A DNA stretch of 64,000 nucleotides. It comes from Tolypocladium sp. Sup5 PDA-1 (lineage: Eukaryota > Ascomycota > Sordariomycetes > Hypocreales > Ophiocordycipitaceae). Positions 1-11,101 of this stretch are shown here, in pieces; the first letter of the stretch is position 1, and every line of letters begins with the position of its first letter. The notes under the pieces are model-generated. The model saw only the letters and a list, made by a program, of their open reading frames with translations. It was not told the origin of the DNA and searched no databases. The stretch lies in NCBI GenBank assembly GCA_000750105.3, contig JPHH03000028.1, positions 354,266-418,265 of the forward strand, written 5' to 3'. Position numbers and translations under genes: made by a program.

Positions 1-539
1 CTGGCCCAGGACCACCGGGACACCGCCATGGCAGATGGGGCCGTGGCCGACATGCCCACTATACTATTGGCACTGAGCTGCTACATATATCTGACAAAAC
101 TATTCATCTTGGTGTTTGCCCACTTCGAAAACCACCTCAACCATTTGCCTGAAACGCCATTCGGTCGCCGTCCCCAGGCCGTCGACCTCGTCGACGGGCG
201 AAGGCTGCAGCTGGGCGAACTTCCCTCGGCCCACGAAACTTGCAGCAAAATATACACGGCTGTCCAGCTGCTCCTTGATGCGCTCCAGCCGATTGAGGAC
301 ATGGTCGGGCTTCCTAGTCGCTAAGGGTGGTAAGGCGGCAGACGAACCTCAAAGGAGATAGGCCGGAGCATGAAGCAGGGTTGGGGCAAGGCGCCTCCCT
401 ATTCCAATTGGACCTGGCGAGGTCCGTCATCAAACATACTACTAGCGGCGAACCCAGTGGGGAGAATCCTGAGATCGGCGGCCTGCTCGTGAGGGTGCAA
501 TCGCTCAAGGCGCTGCTACGGGAGAAGATGAATCTGTAA
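1..539 (+). CDS. C-terminal end of a fungal (Zn2Cys6-type) transcription factor, 5' end outside the window
   Basis: The reading frame is open from base 1, so the gene begins left of the window. The first exon (to about 316) encodes a helical segment with LALSCYIYLTKLF followed by LQLGELPSAHETCSKIY. This resembles the C-terminal part of fungal Zn2Cys6 regulators, in which an LLLSCY-like helix precedes a short Leu-rich tail. A second frame continues to a TAA at 537-539 and ends in LKALLREKMNL. The two frames could be joined by a very short intron (about 317-354), or the shift could be a lesion; I cannot decide. The zinc cluster is not in the window, so the DNA-binding class is inferred from the C-terminus only. 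Confidence 0.55.
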
Positions 540-1711
540 TTTTAGTCATAGCGCGTCATGGTATAGATGTTGCATCAGTACACTAAACCTAGACAGCATA
601 TGAGTACATGAGGGTTCTTAGGCTCATCACCTCGAGCGGAGTCTTTTCCGCGGAACAAGCTCATGGGGCGGGCAGCCACTTCGATCGCAACAACCCAGTC
701 CCTTCTCCGCTGATCTTGACGCCTTTCTATGTTTATCTGGTGATAAACGTAGAGTATGTACAGTACACCCGAAGACAAGGTAAAGTTAGGTCGTAAGCAT
801 AGTTGAGCGTCCAATCTGGGTCGAGCGGCGGCACCCCATATGGTAACCAGGGCGGTCCCCAAAGCGGCGGAAGCAAGACTGAGGAAACGAATATTGACAG
901 TCGTAAAGCTGTACTCTGTACAGTAATGAGACGCCGCGCTATCGGCGGTCTTCGATTTACTAGGAAATCCCACTATGATAGTCCGTAGAAGTCCTAACAA
1001 TTCGGGCCAGTACAAATAGCTACATCGAATTTGCCGACGCAAGACGTTACGCGACGTGTATCTCTAGGTCATCCGGGAGGAAGTAGGGCCTGTGACCCGC
1101 TTGGATGGATTGCGGCGGTAGTCGTCATGGCTGCAGGAACCATCATGGAGAGTTCGATGATAGTCGCCCCGTCAGCTTATGAGTATATATCTCTAAGTCT
1201 GCTTACTTCTCACTTACTCGTACGGACGTACGGCGTACATATGCACCTCTAGATGCCATCGTCGCGTCACGCCGGGGTGCTTCTTGGCCATAACGCGCTT
1301 TGGCCAGCATCAACATGAGGTGGGCTGACGTCGAGGCTTTGGCATGCGTTGAAACGTTGCTAATGAGAAGAGAAGCTACATCGATGATGTGGCCATGGAT
1401 GCCAATTCAATCGGCACCCTGTGCCGCTGCCAATCGACTTGCTGGATTCGCGGCATTCGTCTCTGTACATGTCATGAGCAATGATGACCCATCGTGCCAC
1501 TTGGCGCGATCCGTTCCCCCGAGTTGCCGAGTTGGGGGGCTCGGTAATTACCAAATGCGGGACAGTAGGCACACAAATGCTTAAACGCGAGCTGGCGAGT
1601 GGACACAGATGGGCTTGTATTGTGTGTTAACCGCCAGGTTTGCAGGACCGTTCGAGGCCAAAACGGCGAAATGCGCCACCTGCTGGGTTTGGGCCAGGGC
1701 TCCGAGGCAAC
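540..1711. other. Intergenic region, no gene recognised
   Basis: This stretch lies between the 3' end of the partial regulator and the 3' end of the next regulator on the opposite strand. Several frames stay open by chance, including about 155 codons on the minus strand at 575-1042, but none has a recognisable domain, a convincing start, or splice structure. I see no RNA gene. Confidence 0.6.
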
Positions 1712-4303
1712 TCAAAACAAGTTCCAAGGCCACTGCAGGGAGCTCATTGTGTCCATGGCTGTCGACACCGGTTAGCCAGGTCGGGAGATTGATAACACGA
1801 GGAACTCACCATCCATCATCTGCCAGCCGACGCCGGATGAGGCTGACGGCGCAGCAAAGCTGCCCATGGGCTCGCCACTCGGACATGGCCAGTCAGCCAT
1901 GTCGGTAGCATCGAAAACCGGGAACTGCACACCGAAGCCTGGCATATCGGTGTTAGCAAAAGACAGCGCAAAGAATACCCAAAAAAAACTAGCAGGCCTT
2001 CATCCCGGCTCCAGCACTCACCTTGACGGTAGTTACTGGCTGTGCTACACGGAGATGCTGACCGCTGCTCGAGTGGCGCGATCGTCTCGACGTCTGGCCC
2101 TGGCCTCCCAAGAACCACACTCAGCGCCTTCGCCGCTTTCCATGCCTCCTTGGACGAGCTGCTCGAGTGGAGCCATATGTCATAAGACCTCCTGAGGGAT
2201 GCCCAAATGGCCTCGATCGTGGGCGCTTCCAAGCTTGTGCCTGCCTCGCCTCCAGACTGCTTCAAGTACAGGCACAGAACACTCGTCGCCAGGAGAAAGT
2301 CATGATTGACTAGCGAGGACACCCTCCATCGCTCTTGGTACAGCTGGCAAAACGGCTGTGTCTCCTCTTGCAGCATGTGCTGGTACTCGAGGAGCTTGAG
2401 TGCCGCGTCCAAGCATGCTCGTTGCGAATGCCCATACTGAGTCTTCGATGGCGATAAATGCAGGTACCTCCGATGCAGCACGATTCTTGCTCTGTGGAAC
2501 ATGATTTCCAAAAACACCTTTTGCATGATGACCTGGGGGGAGTTGGCAGTACAGTGGGCCATGGATCGCCAGCTGAGGCAATCCGGAATAGACGTGTGCG
2601 CATCCTGGAGCCTTTGGCCCATCTTCAATACCTCTGTATAAGTATATGACCTTGTGTCGGCCGCAAAGTCCCATATATAGCCAATGGTCGTCATCATCCT
2701 GGCCTTGACAAGGCGGTATAGCATCGGCGTGAGATCGGTCTCTGGTCGTGATGGCGGCATGTTTATCGTAGCTTTGTCGAAGTCGCTGTCTTGCAGATTC
2801 GAAGGTTCTTTGGCGTCGGTCTGCCACTGTTTGATCAGTCGCGGGAGGCCCATTTGAGCGGAAATTCCAAGGTCGACCTCCACGACGGTCGCCCAGATCC
2901 GCTTCCGCATCTCACCTTCAAAGGGAGACATGCCCTTGAAGTGCTTCGGGTCCCTATGGTAGCCCATGTACATCGCTAGCTGAACTATGGTGCCAAGGAG
3001 AATCCAGATGTCGATCTCGGCGTCGTTGCGGAGGAACAGCTCCACAGCCATGTACAGCATGAGCGTCTCGAGCACGTAGGGCCATCCCTTGGCATAGTTT
3101 GCCAGTATCAGGCATTGCACAATCTTTTGCCTAAAGCTGTCAACCATCTTTTAGAGATCCTGTTCGATGGACTGGACGGATGCTTGATCGCCCGGGTCCA
3201 ATCGGAACTTTTGAAACTGTGTCGCGAGGCACATGATGGTGAACAAGAGGCCAAGCCATGTCGTCGGTGTCCCCGATGGATCCTCCCAAAAATCGTCGTA
3301 CTTAAGACAGGTCAGCCTTAGGCAATCCTAGCTTGACAAAAGGTAGCAAATACCTCCTTCAGAAATTGAACGCTGTGAAGGACGGCTGTTGTATCGCGGC
3401 GGCACATGTCAGTCGAGGTCAACGACCAGCATGGGTGTCGCGGCAGGCTTACCAGGGGACATCTCAAACGAATTGAAGTAGCGAGAGACCAGTCTATCGA
3501 CAACCGGCCGAGCAGGTATTGACGCTAGTATTTCCTGCTTGGTGGCGAGCTTGGTGCAGCCATACAGCAGCTGCGGTCCCGTCCAGTTTGGAAAGGGAGG
3601 CTCGGACGAGCGACGACCAGCTTGCGCCTCGTCTCCCCTTTCGAAATGATCCTTGAGCTCTGCGATGCCATCCAAGACTGCTGCCCAGTGGGCGCCGTGG
3701 ACGTAGCTTACACCTGACTCCGTCAATCGCATGCTCCCATGGTCGGAGTCGGGAGAGGCGCTGTTGGTGAAATCGTCAGTTGCTGGAGTACTCGTAGGCC
3801 CAGTCGAGTGATCGGCGGCGAGCAACGGGCTAAGCGGCGGTCCCGGATTGGGCCACGGCTCGTGTGAAGAATCAGTTGTTGATGTTTTCTGCATCAGATC
3901 AACCACCAAACTTTCCAATTGCTTGATTCTATCTTGCATGGTGGGAGGCGGTCGCCGTTGTGCGCTACCATCCAGGGCCGGGGGCGCGTTTGGGCCGTAA
4001 GCACAAGAAAGGCCCAGCCATCGTTGGGTACATGTTCCGCAGGGATGCTGTCGGTCACATCGCAACCTGGTAAGTGAGCGCGTAGGTGAGTGAGTGAGTG
4101 ACATGGAGGCTAAGAACGTCCCCAGAACGCTGGGGACGTCAGCAGCTAAGCTTGGTTGATCAAGAGTCTTACTTCCTTCGCCGGCACAGATTGCACGACA
4201 ACGTGGGCCGGTCTCGACGCCTGCTTGAGGGCAAGCGTGCTCTGCCTATGGCGGTCTTGCCAGGTCCCCATTCCGGAAGTTGAGGCTCGTCCTTATCAGA
4301 CAT
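1712..4303 (-). pseudogene. Zn2Cys6 transcription factor (fungal-specific TF domain) with one in-frame TAA
   Basis: Six exons fit in phase: 4173-4303, 3453-4066, 3354-3385, 2022-3300, 1810-1938 and 1712-1758, giving about 743 codons. Exon 1 joins exon 2 inside the zinc cluster, with Cys at residues 37, 40, 47, 53, 56 and 65. A short coiled segment (RIKQLESLVVDLM) follows. The middle region has the hallmarks of the fungal-specific TF domain: a YDDFW/WLGLLF block, the LETLMLYMAVE helix, MGYHRDPKHF and WATVVEVDLG. Codon 309 (bases 3151-3153) is TAA in the middle of this domain, where the family reads straight through; CAA to TAA is a RIP-type change. No other stop was seen. It lies head-to-head with the MFS gene, so it was probably the local cluster regulator. 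It may be dead, or only the first 308 residues are made. Confidence 0.8.
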
Positions 4304-5109
4304 TTGGCGCGAGATGCTGACAACTAGGCTTGCCGGCAAGACTGATCAAGCGTCGAGGGGCAGATGAGAGATCCTGAGGGCAAAGGAGCAATGATGAGTC
4401 GGGATGGATCGTGAGAGGGTGCAAGGAGGTGGCTAATCACCTTCAGATTTGGCCTGTTGGTTGGCCGCATTGTTCCGATTCGTCACCTCTGTCGGGTCCG
4501 GTATTTACTGCCAGCCCGCTGAATCATTCCTATCCGTACAGTAGTCCGTACTCCGCCCGTGCTGAAGGGGGGAGACGGCCCGAGATCTGCTTAGCGAGGC
4601 GCCACTGCGGCATGACATGGATGAATCAGGCCAACCCAGCCCTGAGCCGTGGCCCCCACTTGGTTCTTACTGTTTAACCACACGCTCAGGGAAGGCGGAG
4701 GGTACGGAGTAGTCCCTGTTCTTCTATTTGGAATGCTCCCCCTTGTCAGACGGGCTTCCCCCGGGCTCTTCTCCCGCATCCACTCCGATGCTCCGCTCCG
4801 ATGCCCCGCGATACTGGACACTCACGCCGGGGCATCGGGTCGGACGCAAAGACCATGGAGAAGCTGCCACGGGCAGGGACGGAGCGGAGCCAATTCGTTA
4901 ATTCTGCCTCGACTCAAATCTCACACATTTTGCTTGTATACCAGCAAGAATCTTCTCTCCGAATCTCTCTCTAGCTCTCTATCATAACGTCGAATAACTT
5001 GGTACCAAAAGCCTTCAGTCCCAGCGAAAAAGGACGAAATATCCGTGGCTAGAACAGAGAAGCCATAACAATTATCGCTGCCAAGTCATCCATCGACGGA
5101 ACTGTCGCC
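4304..5109. promoter_or_regulatory. Divergent promoter region between the Zn2Cys6 regulator and the MFS transporter
   Basis: About 0.8 kb separates the start codons of two divergently transcribed genes, so it should contain both promoters. A CT-rich stretch near 4951-4980 precedes the MFS start, as is common in fungal promoters. I could not identify a specific operator. Confidence 0.45.
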
Positions 5110-6527
5110 ATGTCCACCCCGAACTTTTCGCATCCCCAGCTCGAAGCCGGCGTTGGAGATGCCGGGAGCGAAAAGAATCACGTCTCTGACACCTCTCCTG
5201 CCGACAGAATGATGGGTGAGCCACATGTACCTGCAGATCCCAACGTCGTTGGCTGGGATGGCTCGGATGACCCGGCCAATCCCCTCAACTGGCCATCATC
5301 TAAGAAGAGGGTTCATGTCCTCATCGTCAGTCTCTTCACCCTCACTGCGTAAGTCTCCTGAACTACAACAACCTCTATTCTCGTTTTCGCCTTGACCAGA
5401 TTAACCCGCCTTCTTAGCAACCTGGCCGCAACCATGTTTGCTCCAGGAGCACAAGGGCTGGCCGAAGAGTTTCACATCACCAATTCCACCGTCGAGGCCA
5501 TGACGGTCAGCCTCTATGTTCTCGGTTTCGCCTTCGGACCCCTTATCCTTGCACCTCTCTCAGAGCTGTATGGCCGCCTCGTCATCTATCACTTCTATAA
5601 CGTCGTATACCTCGCCTTCACGGCCGGGTGTGTATTCAGTACCAATACTGCCATGTTCCTTGTCTTTCGATTCATTTGTGGCAGCGCCGCCTCGGGCCCC
5701 ATGAGCATTGGCGGCGGTACGGTCGCTGATGTAACGCCACGGCAGCAGCGAGGAAAAGCTATGGCCTTGTTCACCATGGGACCAACCATGGGACCAGTAT
5801 GCGTCCCTCTCTACTGAACGTAACTGGTTGCGCGAGCTGACCGATTGAATAGGTTCTCGGGCCAATCATTGGAGGCTTCGTATCTCAATATGCTGGCTGG
5901 CGCTGGACATTTCGAATCATCATGATACTGGTACGCAATTGCAATCGATGTCTTTGAGATGTCCCTCTGACCATTGCCCCTGTATTATAGACTGGAGTCC
6001 TTGGCGTCGCTACAGTCGCATTTATGCGGGAAACGAACGGCACTATTATATTGCAGAAAAAGGCAGAACGAATGCGCAAGGAGACCGGAAACCTCAAACT
6101 CGCACCAAAGAGGGCTGTGGAGGAGACACCTCGGCAGATGCTGCTTCGCGCTATCGTTCGCCCTGTCAAGCTGCTCATCTTTTCACCCATTGTTCTTCTC
6201 GTGTCGCTGTACACTGGCGTTATGTTCGGCCTGATTTTCTTGCTCTTCACGACTTTTCCGTCTGTCTTCCAAGGGGTCTACGGATTCGATACAGGCGTCT
6301 CCGGACTTGCGTACCTCGGCCTCGGCATCGGCATGTTTCTCGGCCTAGTTATGTTTTCGGTACTCAGCGACAATCTCCTGGGGCAGAAACAGGGCGGCTC
6401 CGTTGCCGAGCCGGAACAGCGTCTCATCCTGATGCGAAAGCAGCATATTCAAACAACGGAGCCAGTCATCTCCTTTCCATATTCTCATCCTGTGGCCTGT
6501 CCCTGGGGCTGCAGTACGCCCCAATAA
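5110..6527 (+). pseudogene. MFS transporter (DHA1-like), C-terminally truncated
   Basis: Four exons fit in phase: 5110-5348, 5418-5796, 5853-5930 and 5991-6527, encoding 410 residues. The acidic cytoplasmic N-terminus ends in DPANPLNWPSSKK, typical of fungal drug:H+ antiporters. Transmembrane helices follow, with the motif-A-like LSELYGRL loop, the RFICGSAASGP helix, the GPIIGGF helix and a loop ending PEQRLILM. At that point family members continue through about four more helices to around 500 residues. Here the frame runs into about 30 unrelated residues and a stop, and no MFS sequence follows. A deletion or rearrangement breakpoint near 6435 is the likely cause. It is divergent from the adjacent regulator, fitting a former cluster exporter. 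Activity is unlikely. Confidence 0.75.
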
Positions 6528-6591
6528 AGCAGCAATAACTATCCCAGGCTAGACAGACAGGCCAGCGAGGATAGTAGTGATATTGTCGCCC

Positions 6592-7588
6592 CTACATAGC
6601 ACACTGGTCGTCATAGAGCGGGGGCATTGTTATGCAGCCGGCAATACAGAACGAGTTGCCAACAAGGTGGTTGTTCGTGTCGTTGCAGTAGTAGAGGACT
6701 TGAAGAAGCTGGTGGGTCGTCAGAGGTGGAATAGGACCGGTTTTGTTCACCGCGGTGGTCAGCTCGGCATTATTATATCCTTTTAATCAGGAGTCAGATC
6801 CCAGTTCAGATAGAGTGAGATTAATTGCAGGGATGGGGAAAATTACCCTGAGCAACGACGAGATTATAGCCACATGTATACTGCTTATAGATGCAGGTAG
6901 GAACCCTTGTAATGGGACATGCAAGCCCGGCGAGAACGTCATTCGTATCCAAAGTCACAGCACCGTTACGGGCGTAAAGACCTCCATTGAAGCTCGAACC
7001 AGTGACCGCGGTAATGGACGTGAGGGCCAGGATATTGCCGACAAACGTAGTACCGGTTCCTATAGTAGCTGAACTCCCAACCTGCCAAAATACATTACAG
7101 GGCGAGCCACCGTTGATTAGAAGCACCGAAGCAGTCGTTGCTGTCGTTAGAGTTGAGCCTATCTGGAACACCCAGACACTGCTCGAGTCGCCTTGCCCGT
7201 CTAGGACGAGAGGGCCAGTAAGCTGAGCACTGCTTGAGAAAGAATAGACACCTGCGACGAGTGTCTTGCCACCCAAGTCTTGGCCGGTTAGGTCAGTGTT
7301 TGGCGGTAGCCCAGCCGCTGTAGTATAGGCAGTCGCAATATCGGCCTGTGCTTGGGACGCTACTGTATCTGCCATATGCATCACTCCATTCGTGATTATT
7401 CCGGGAGGAAACCCCGTTATGGCTGTGCCAGGAGCGACCCCAACGCTGCCGTTAATCATCGAGGAACCGGTATTAGTTACCGTCGTGCCAGCAAGTACCG
7501 CGAAAGATAAAGCGGTCCCAAAATTCACTTGTGCATTGGTAATGCCAGCGAATGCAAGGGCGGATATGAGGAAGCGTAAATCCAGCAT
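6592..7588 (-). CDS. Secreted DUF3494 ice-binding-like protein with Cys-rich C-terminal extension
   Basis: Two exons, 6847-7588 and 6592-6779, join in phase (intron with GTAATT donor and AAAAG acceptor) to give 309 residues. Residues 1-19 form a signal peptide ending ITNA. Residues of about 22-215 match the DUF3494 ice-binding fold: FGTALSFAVLAGTTVTNTG, then VGVAPGTAITGFPPG, LTGQDLGGKTLVAGVYSF, WVFQIGSTLTTA and GGLYARNGAVTLDT, which form beta-solenoid strands in this family. The second exon adds a tail with about seven cysteines (including PTCIYKQYTCGY and GNSFCIAGC) after the solenoid. The family binds ice or adheres to surfaces; antifreeze activity here is inferred. The gene looks intact between two damaged genes and is probably not part of the metabolite cluster. 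Confidence 0.85.
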
Positions 7589-9334
7589 CGTGGCAAGGGC
7601 AGGGGTCCCTGAACAACTGCGGTGGCGATGAATGAGTGAGTATTAGGTGGAAAGATAGGGATGCGGGAAAAATGAACGAAAAGCGATGGGGATTGAGAAG
7701 GCATTCAAGTGGGTACTTGTAAGGGACTTTCACACAGTATACACAAGTTGAATCCTCCTCATGTTGACTCGATACCTTTGGGTACATACTTGGTCAGGCA
7801 CATAGGTATAGCAGTATGTGAAACACTCTGTGGGGGGAGGCTGCTCGGCCGTCGAATGAACGCTACTCTTGCGCATTCCTACCTAAATCAACGCAGATAG
7901 CGGTGTATTTCCCAATGAAGTGAACCGAGGGAATGTAATGAACGATCTGTTGCGTGACAGTTTGAACTCCCCACGTAGCAACAGTCGTCAACGAAGAAGC
8001 GATAAATCTCATCGTGCCTGGCGAGTTTGTGGAAATGAGATATTTCTTATTCAGGGGATCTTTCCTTCGACCATTCTCCATCCTATCTTCCCAGTGGTAG
8101 GCTTTGTCGTGCGACGTTAAACAAATGGGTGTGTAGTGGACGGCTGTCTAGCCTTGTACTTTGTGTATTCGAAAAACCGCGGCGGTCAGCGTACGTCCTT
8201 TGCCTCGAAAGGGATGTGGCCACATAGCCTCTCTAGATGGAGATGCCAATCAGTTTAGCATCCATCGCCCTCCCGTCCCACGGGCCGTGCCGCCCAATAG
8301 GTCCGGCCTCGGCCGCAACGGCGGGTGCGTTGGCATGACGTCTCCCACTTATTGCCCTCACCGACATCTCACCCTCGGGTTTCAAGCACCACCATGCAAT
8401 GCACCGCCCACCGACTCCCTCCGGCACCCCCTCCGCGGAGGCACAAGGTTTTCTCAGTCGTTAGGCAAATGAGACCTTCTGGCTTCGACTAACGCATATA
8501 TATACCTTCCCTTATGCAGGGGAGAGCAATGTGCCCAAATTGAAGCAACCGAGCTCGTTACCGGGCGCTGCTTCCCTCCACATTGGTGCAACTGCCTGGG
8601 GAGGCTCAGGCTGGCAACGCTGGATGCGTGACGGACTGCGATGCCGTGTACCAGAGGCCCATCGCCGTGGCTGCAGCCGGTGTGCGCCTGTCACACCCCC
8701 GGCGCGCCATGCAACTCATCAGCAGCTCCGGAGAATGGTTCAGCCGTGTGTGCTACATGTCTACACGTAAGCTCTTGCGTCAGGTCTTGGATACGGACGG
8801 GACAGCGCGCATCCCAGCCTCAGATGGACCATGAATGAGTGACCAGCTAATACAGTACGTCTGAACATCCTTCAAAAGCTCAGGCTTGCCGGACATCACA
8901 ATGATTTGGACTCTGGCTACTTCGTAACTACCATGTGTCTGATTCGACGGAAACAAGCAGCCGGCAAGTAAAGTAGGCTGCCCCACCTTCACTTCCCAAT
9001 AAGGAAAGTCTTTCGGTACTCTACGCCATCGTCCCCACAAGGCTGCCGCCCCATCCGGTGGTTGGTCTCACTTTTTACTTTTGAGTATGTTCTACGAAGT
9101 ATTAATGACGTTGTTCTAGTGGACTGCGCCTAACTTGATGTCTATCAGGAGCTGAACGAGTCGTCGCTTACTGTAGTGAGGATACCTGTTCGGGTAAGCT
9201 TTAAATGAAGAAAATGATACATAAAGACGCCTTGGACGTTCATGGACAGATGCATCAGTGCCTGCTCTATCACCCTTTAGTTTCTCTCTTAGAGTTCAGA
9301 GTGCAAAATCGCAACAACAAGACCTCTGATCAAA
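7589..9334. other. Intergenic region, no gene recognised
   Basis: This contains the promoter of the ice-binding-like gene (minus) and of the FAD oxidase (plus). Several open frames of 60-100 codons occur on both strands, but none has a domain or a splice pattern that I can support. Confidence 0.55.
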
Positions 9335-11101
9335 ATGGGCGCTCTCGTTACTCTACTTTCATCCTTTATTTTCGCCATGGTGGCCTCAGCCAACACTGAT
9401 CCCGGTTATAGCTGTCGCCCATGCCAAAAATGTTGGCCGTCCTTGTGCGAATGGCAGCAGTTCAATGCGAGCATCAGTGGCCATCTCTATGAAACCATTC
9501 CGATCGCCGCTTCCTGCTATAAGACCTCTATCCATTATGACGAAGCTACCTGTAAGGCCGTCGAGGGCTACTACGGCGACAGTATTAGTCGAGGCGAGCA
9601 TTTTGGACAAACCTACTGGTTGAATTGGGAGACTTGTCGCAATTCTGGATGTGCGCTGCTCGAGTCAAACCCAGAACAGACCGTTTACGGCAATTGCTCT
9701 ATTGGAAGGCTGGCGTCGTATTACGTTGATGTTCGAAATACTTCTCATATCTCGGCAGCACTTCAATTTGCAAAGGCCCACAACATCCGCATCAGTGTGA
9801 AGAACACGGGTCATGACTTTTTCGGACGATCCTCGGTGCCAAACAGCCTCGCCATCTGGACTCACAATCTCGATACCCTCAACCTTTACTCCAACTTCAC
9901 TGCACACAACTGTCCTTCTGCCAACGGTCAGAACGTCGGAGAGCTGGGAGCCGGAGTCGTCGCGGGTGATGCCTATCGCTTCTTCAACAGCCATGACATG
10001 GACATCGCTGGCGGATATGAACAATCGGTCGGACTTGCCGGTGGGTTCGCCCAAGGAGGGGGTGCGGGGTCATTTACGACGACCTATGGCTTGATGGCCG
10101 ACACTGCCGTTGAATTCGAGGTGGTGACTGCGGACGGCGAAGTGCGCATTATCAACCAGTGCAATGACCCCGAGTTGTTCTGGGCCATGCGTGGGGGAGG
10201 AGGTGGTACCTTTGCAATCCTCACCAAGTATCGAGTCCAAGTTTATCCCTCGCTGCCAATCCATGTTTACACCTTTACCGCCAGTTTCACCGGCATCGGC
10301 AATGGCACCAATGCCACAACGAACGTTGCTCTTCGCGAGATCCTCACAGCTCATGCAGAGAATCAGATCGCGTGGTCAGCCCAGCTGGTGACAGGCCAGC
10401 TTGAGTACTTCCCGGAGAAAGTTGCCCTCAGCCTGGTATTACCCTACCGTGACGATGGCTCGAAGTTGAAACTTGCCACCGCGTCTATGGCCCAGTTCCT
10501 GAGCAACAGAACCGATTTGTCTGTTTCTGCAAATAGTTATGATTCTTACACCAATTACGCAGACTATCTCTCCGTCACCGCTGCTAATGCCAAGATCACC
10601 GAACCGTCAGGCATTTTCTCCCTGCTCGCAACCCGACTCATTCCTCGCAAGGTCTTCGCTACTCCTGACACAATTGATGAGCTAGTGGAAGGTGTGATAC
10701 AGGGTATTGCAACGGCAAGAAGTCTTCTGAATCTTACAGGAACCCAGATTGTCTTGGAAACTCCTGTCTCCAACCCCGACTTGAATCAATCATCATCTGC
10801 TAATCTAGCTTGGCGCGACTCGCTCTGGCATGTAATCCACGTGGGAGAGTGGTTGGCGCCACTGGAGGACGATGTTCTGCAACATACTGCAGACGAGTTT
10901 TTGAAAATGCTAGACCCCCTCAAGAAATTGAGTCCTGGTGGCGGGGTGTACCTCAATGAGGCTCATTACTTGGAACCGCAATGGCAGCAAACCTATTTCG
11001 GTTCATTCTACGACAAACTTGCGGAGGTCAAGAACCTGTATGACCCTACTCATATCTTTGACTGCTGGAAATGCGTTGGATGGAGGGGTGAGCAAGAGTA
11101 A
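9335..11101 (+). CDS. Secreted FAD-linked oxidase, berberine-bridge-enzyme-like
   Basis: A single uninterrupted 588-residue frame. Residues 1-19 are a signal peptide. The mature N-terminus is Cys-rich (CRPCQKCWPSLCEW), as in fungal FAD_binding_4 oxidases. The FAD domain shows VKNTGHDFFGRS, whose His160 is the expected covalent FAD attachment site, then VGLAGGFAQGGGAGSF and a glycine run (MRGGGGGTFAI). The position that carries a Cys in bicovalent enzymes is not Cys here, so single covalent attachment is inferred. The C-terminus has the family signature YDPTHIFDCW. Such enzymes oxidise or ring-close small molecules in fungal biosynthesis. It lies next to the ruined megasynthase and is the only fully intact enzyme of that group. 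Substrate unknown. Confidence 0.9.
   Translation: MGALVTLLSSFIFAMVASANTDPGYSCRPCQKCWPSLCEWQQFNASISGHLYETIPIAASCYKTSIHYDEATCKAVEGYYGDSISRGEHFGQTYWLNWETCRNSGCALLESNPEQTVYGNCSIGRLASYYVDVRNTSHISAALQFAKAHNIRISVKNTGHDFFGRSSVPNSLAIWTHNLDTLNLYSNFTAHNCPSANGQNVGELGAGVVAGDAYRFFNSHDMDIAGGYEQSVGLAGGFAQGGGAGSFTTTYGLMADTAVEFEVVTADGEVRIINQCNDPELFWAMRGGGGGTFAILTKYRVQVYPSLPIHVYTFTASFTGIGNGTNATTNVALREILTAHAENQIAWSAQLVTGQLEYFPEKVALSLVLPYRDDGSKLKLATASMAQFLSNRTDLSVSANSYDSYTNYADYLSVTAANAKITEPSGIFSLLATRLIPRKVFATPDTIDELVEGVIQGIATARSLLNLTGTQIVLETPVSNPDLNQSSSANLAWRDSLWHVIHVGEWLAPLEDDVLQHTADEFLKMLDPLKKLSPGGGVYLNEAHYLEPQWQQTYFGSFYDKLAEVKNLYDPTHIFDCWKCVGWRGEQE

Noticed and set aside
575..1042. 155-codon minus-strand open frame
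   Set aside because: No domain, biased composition, no credible start or neighbours; likely chance in stop-poor intergenic DNA.
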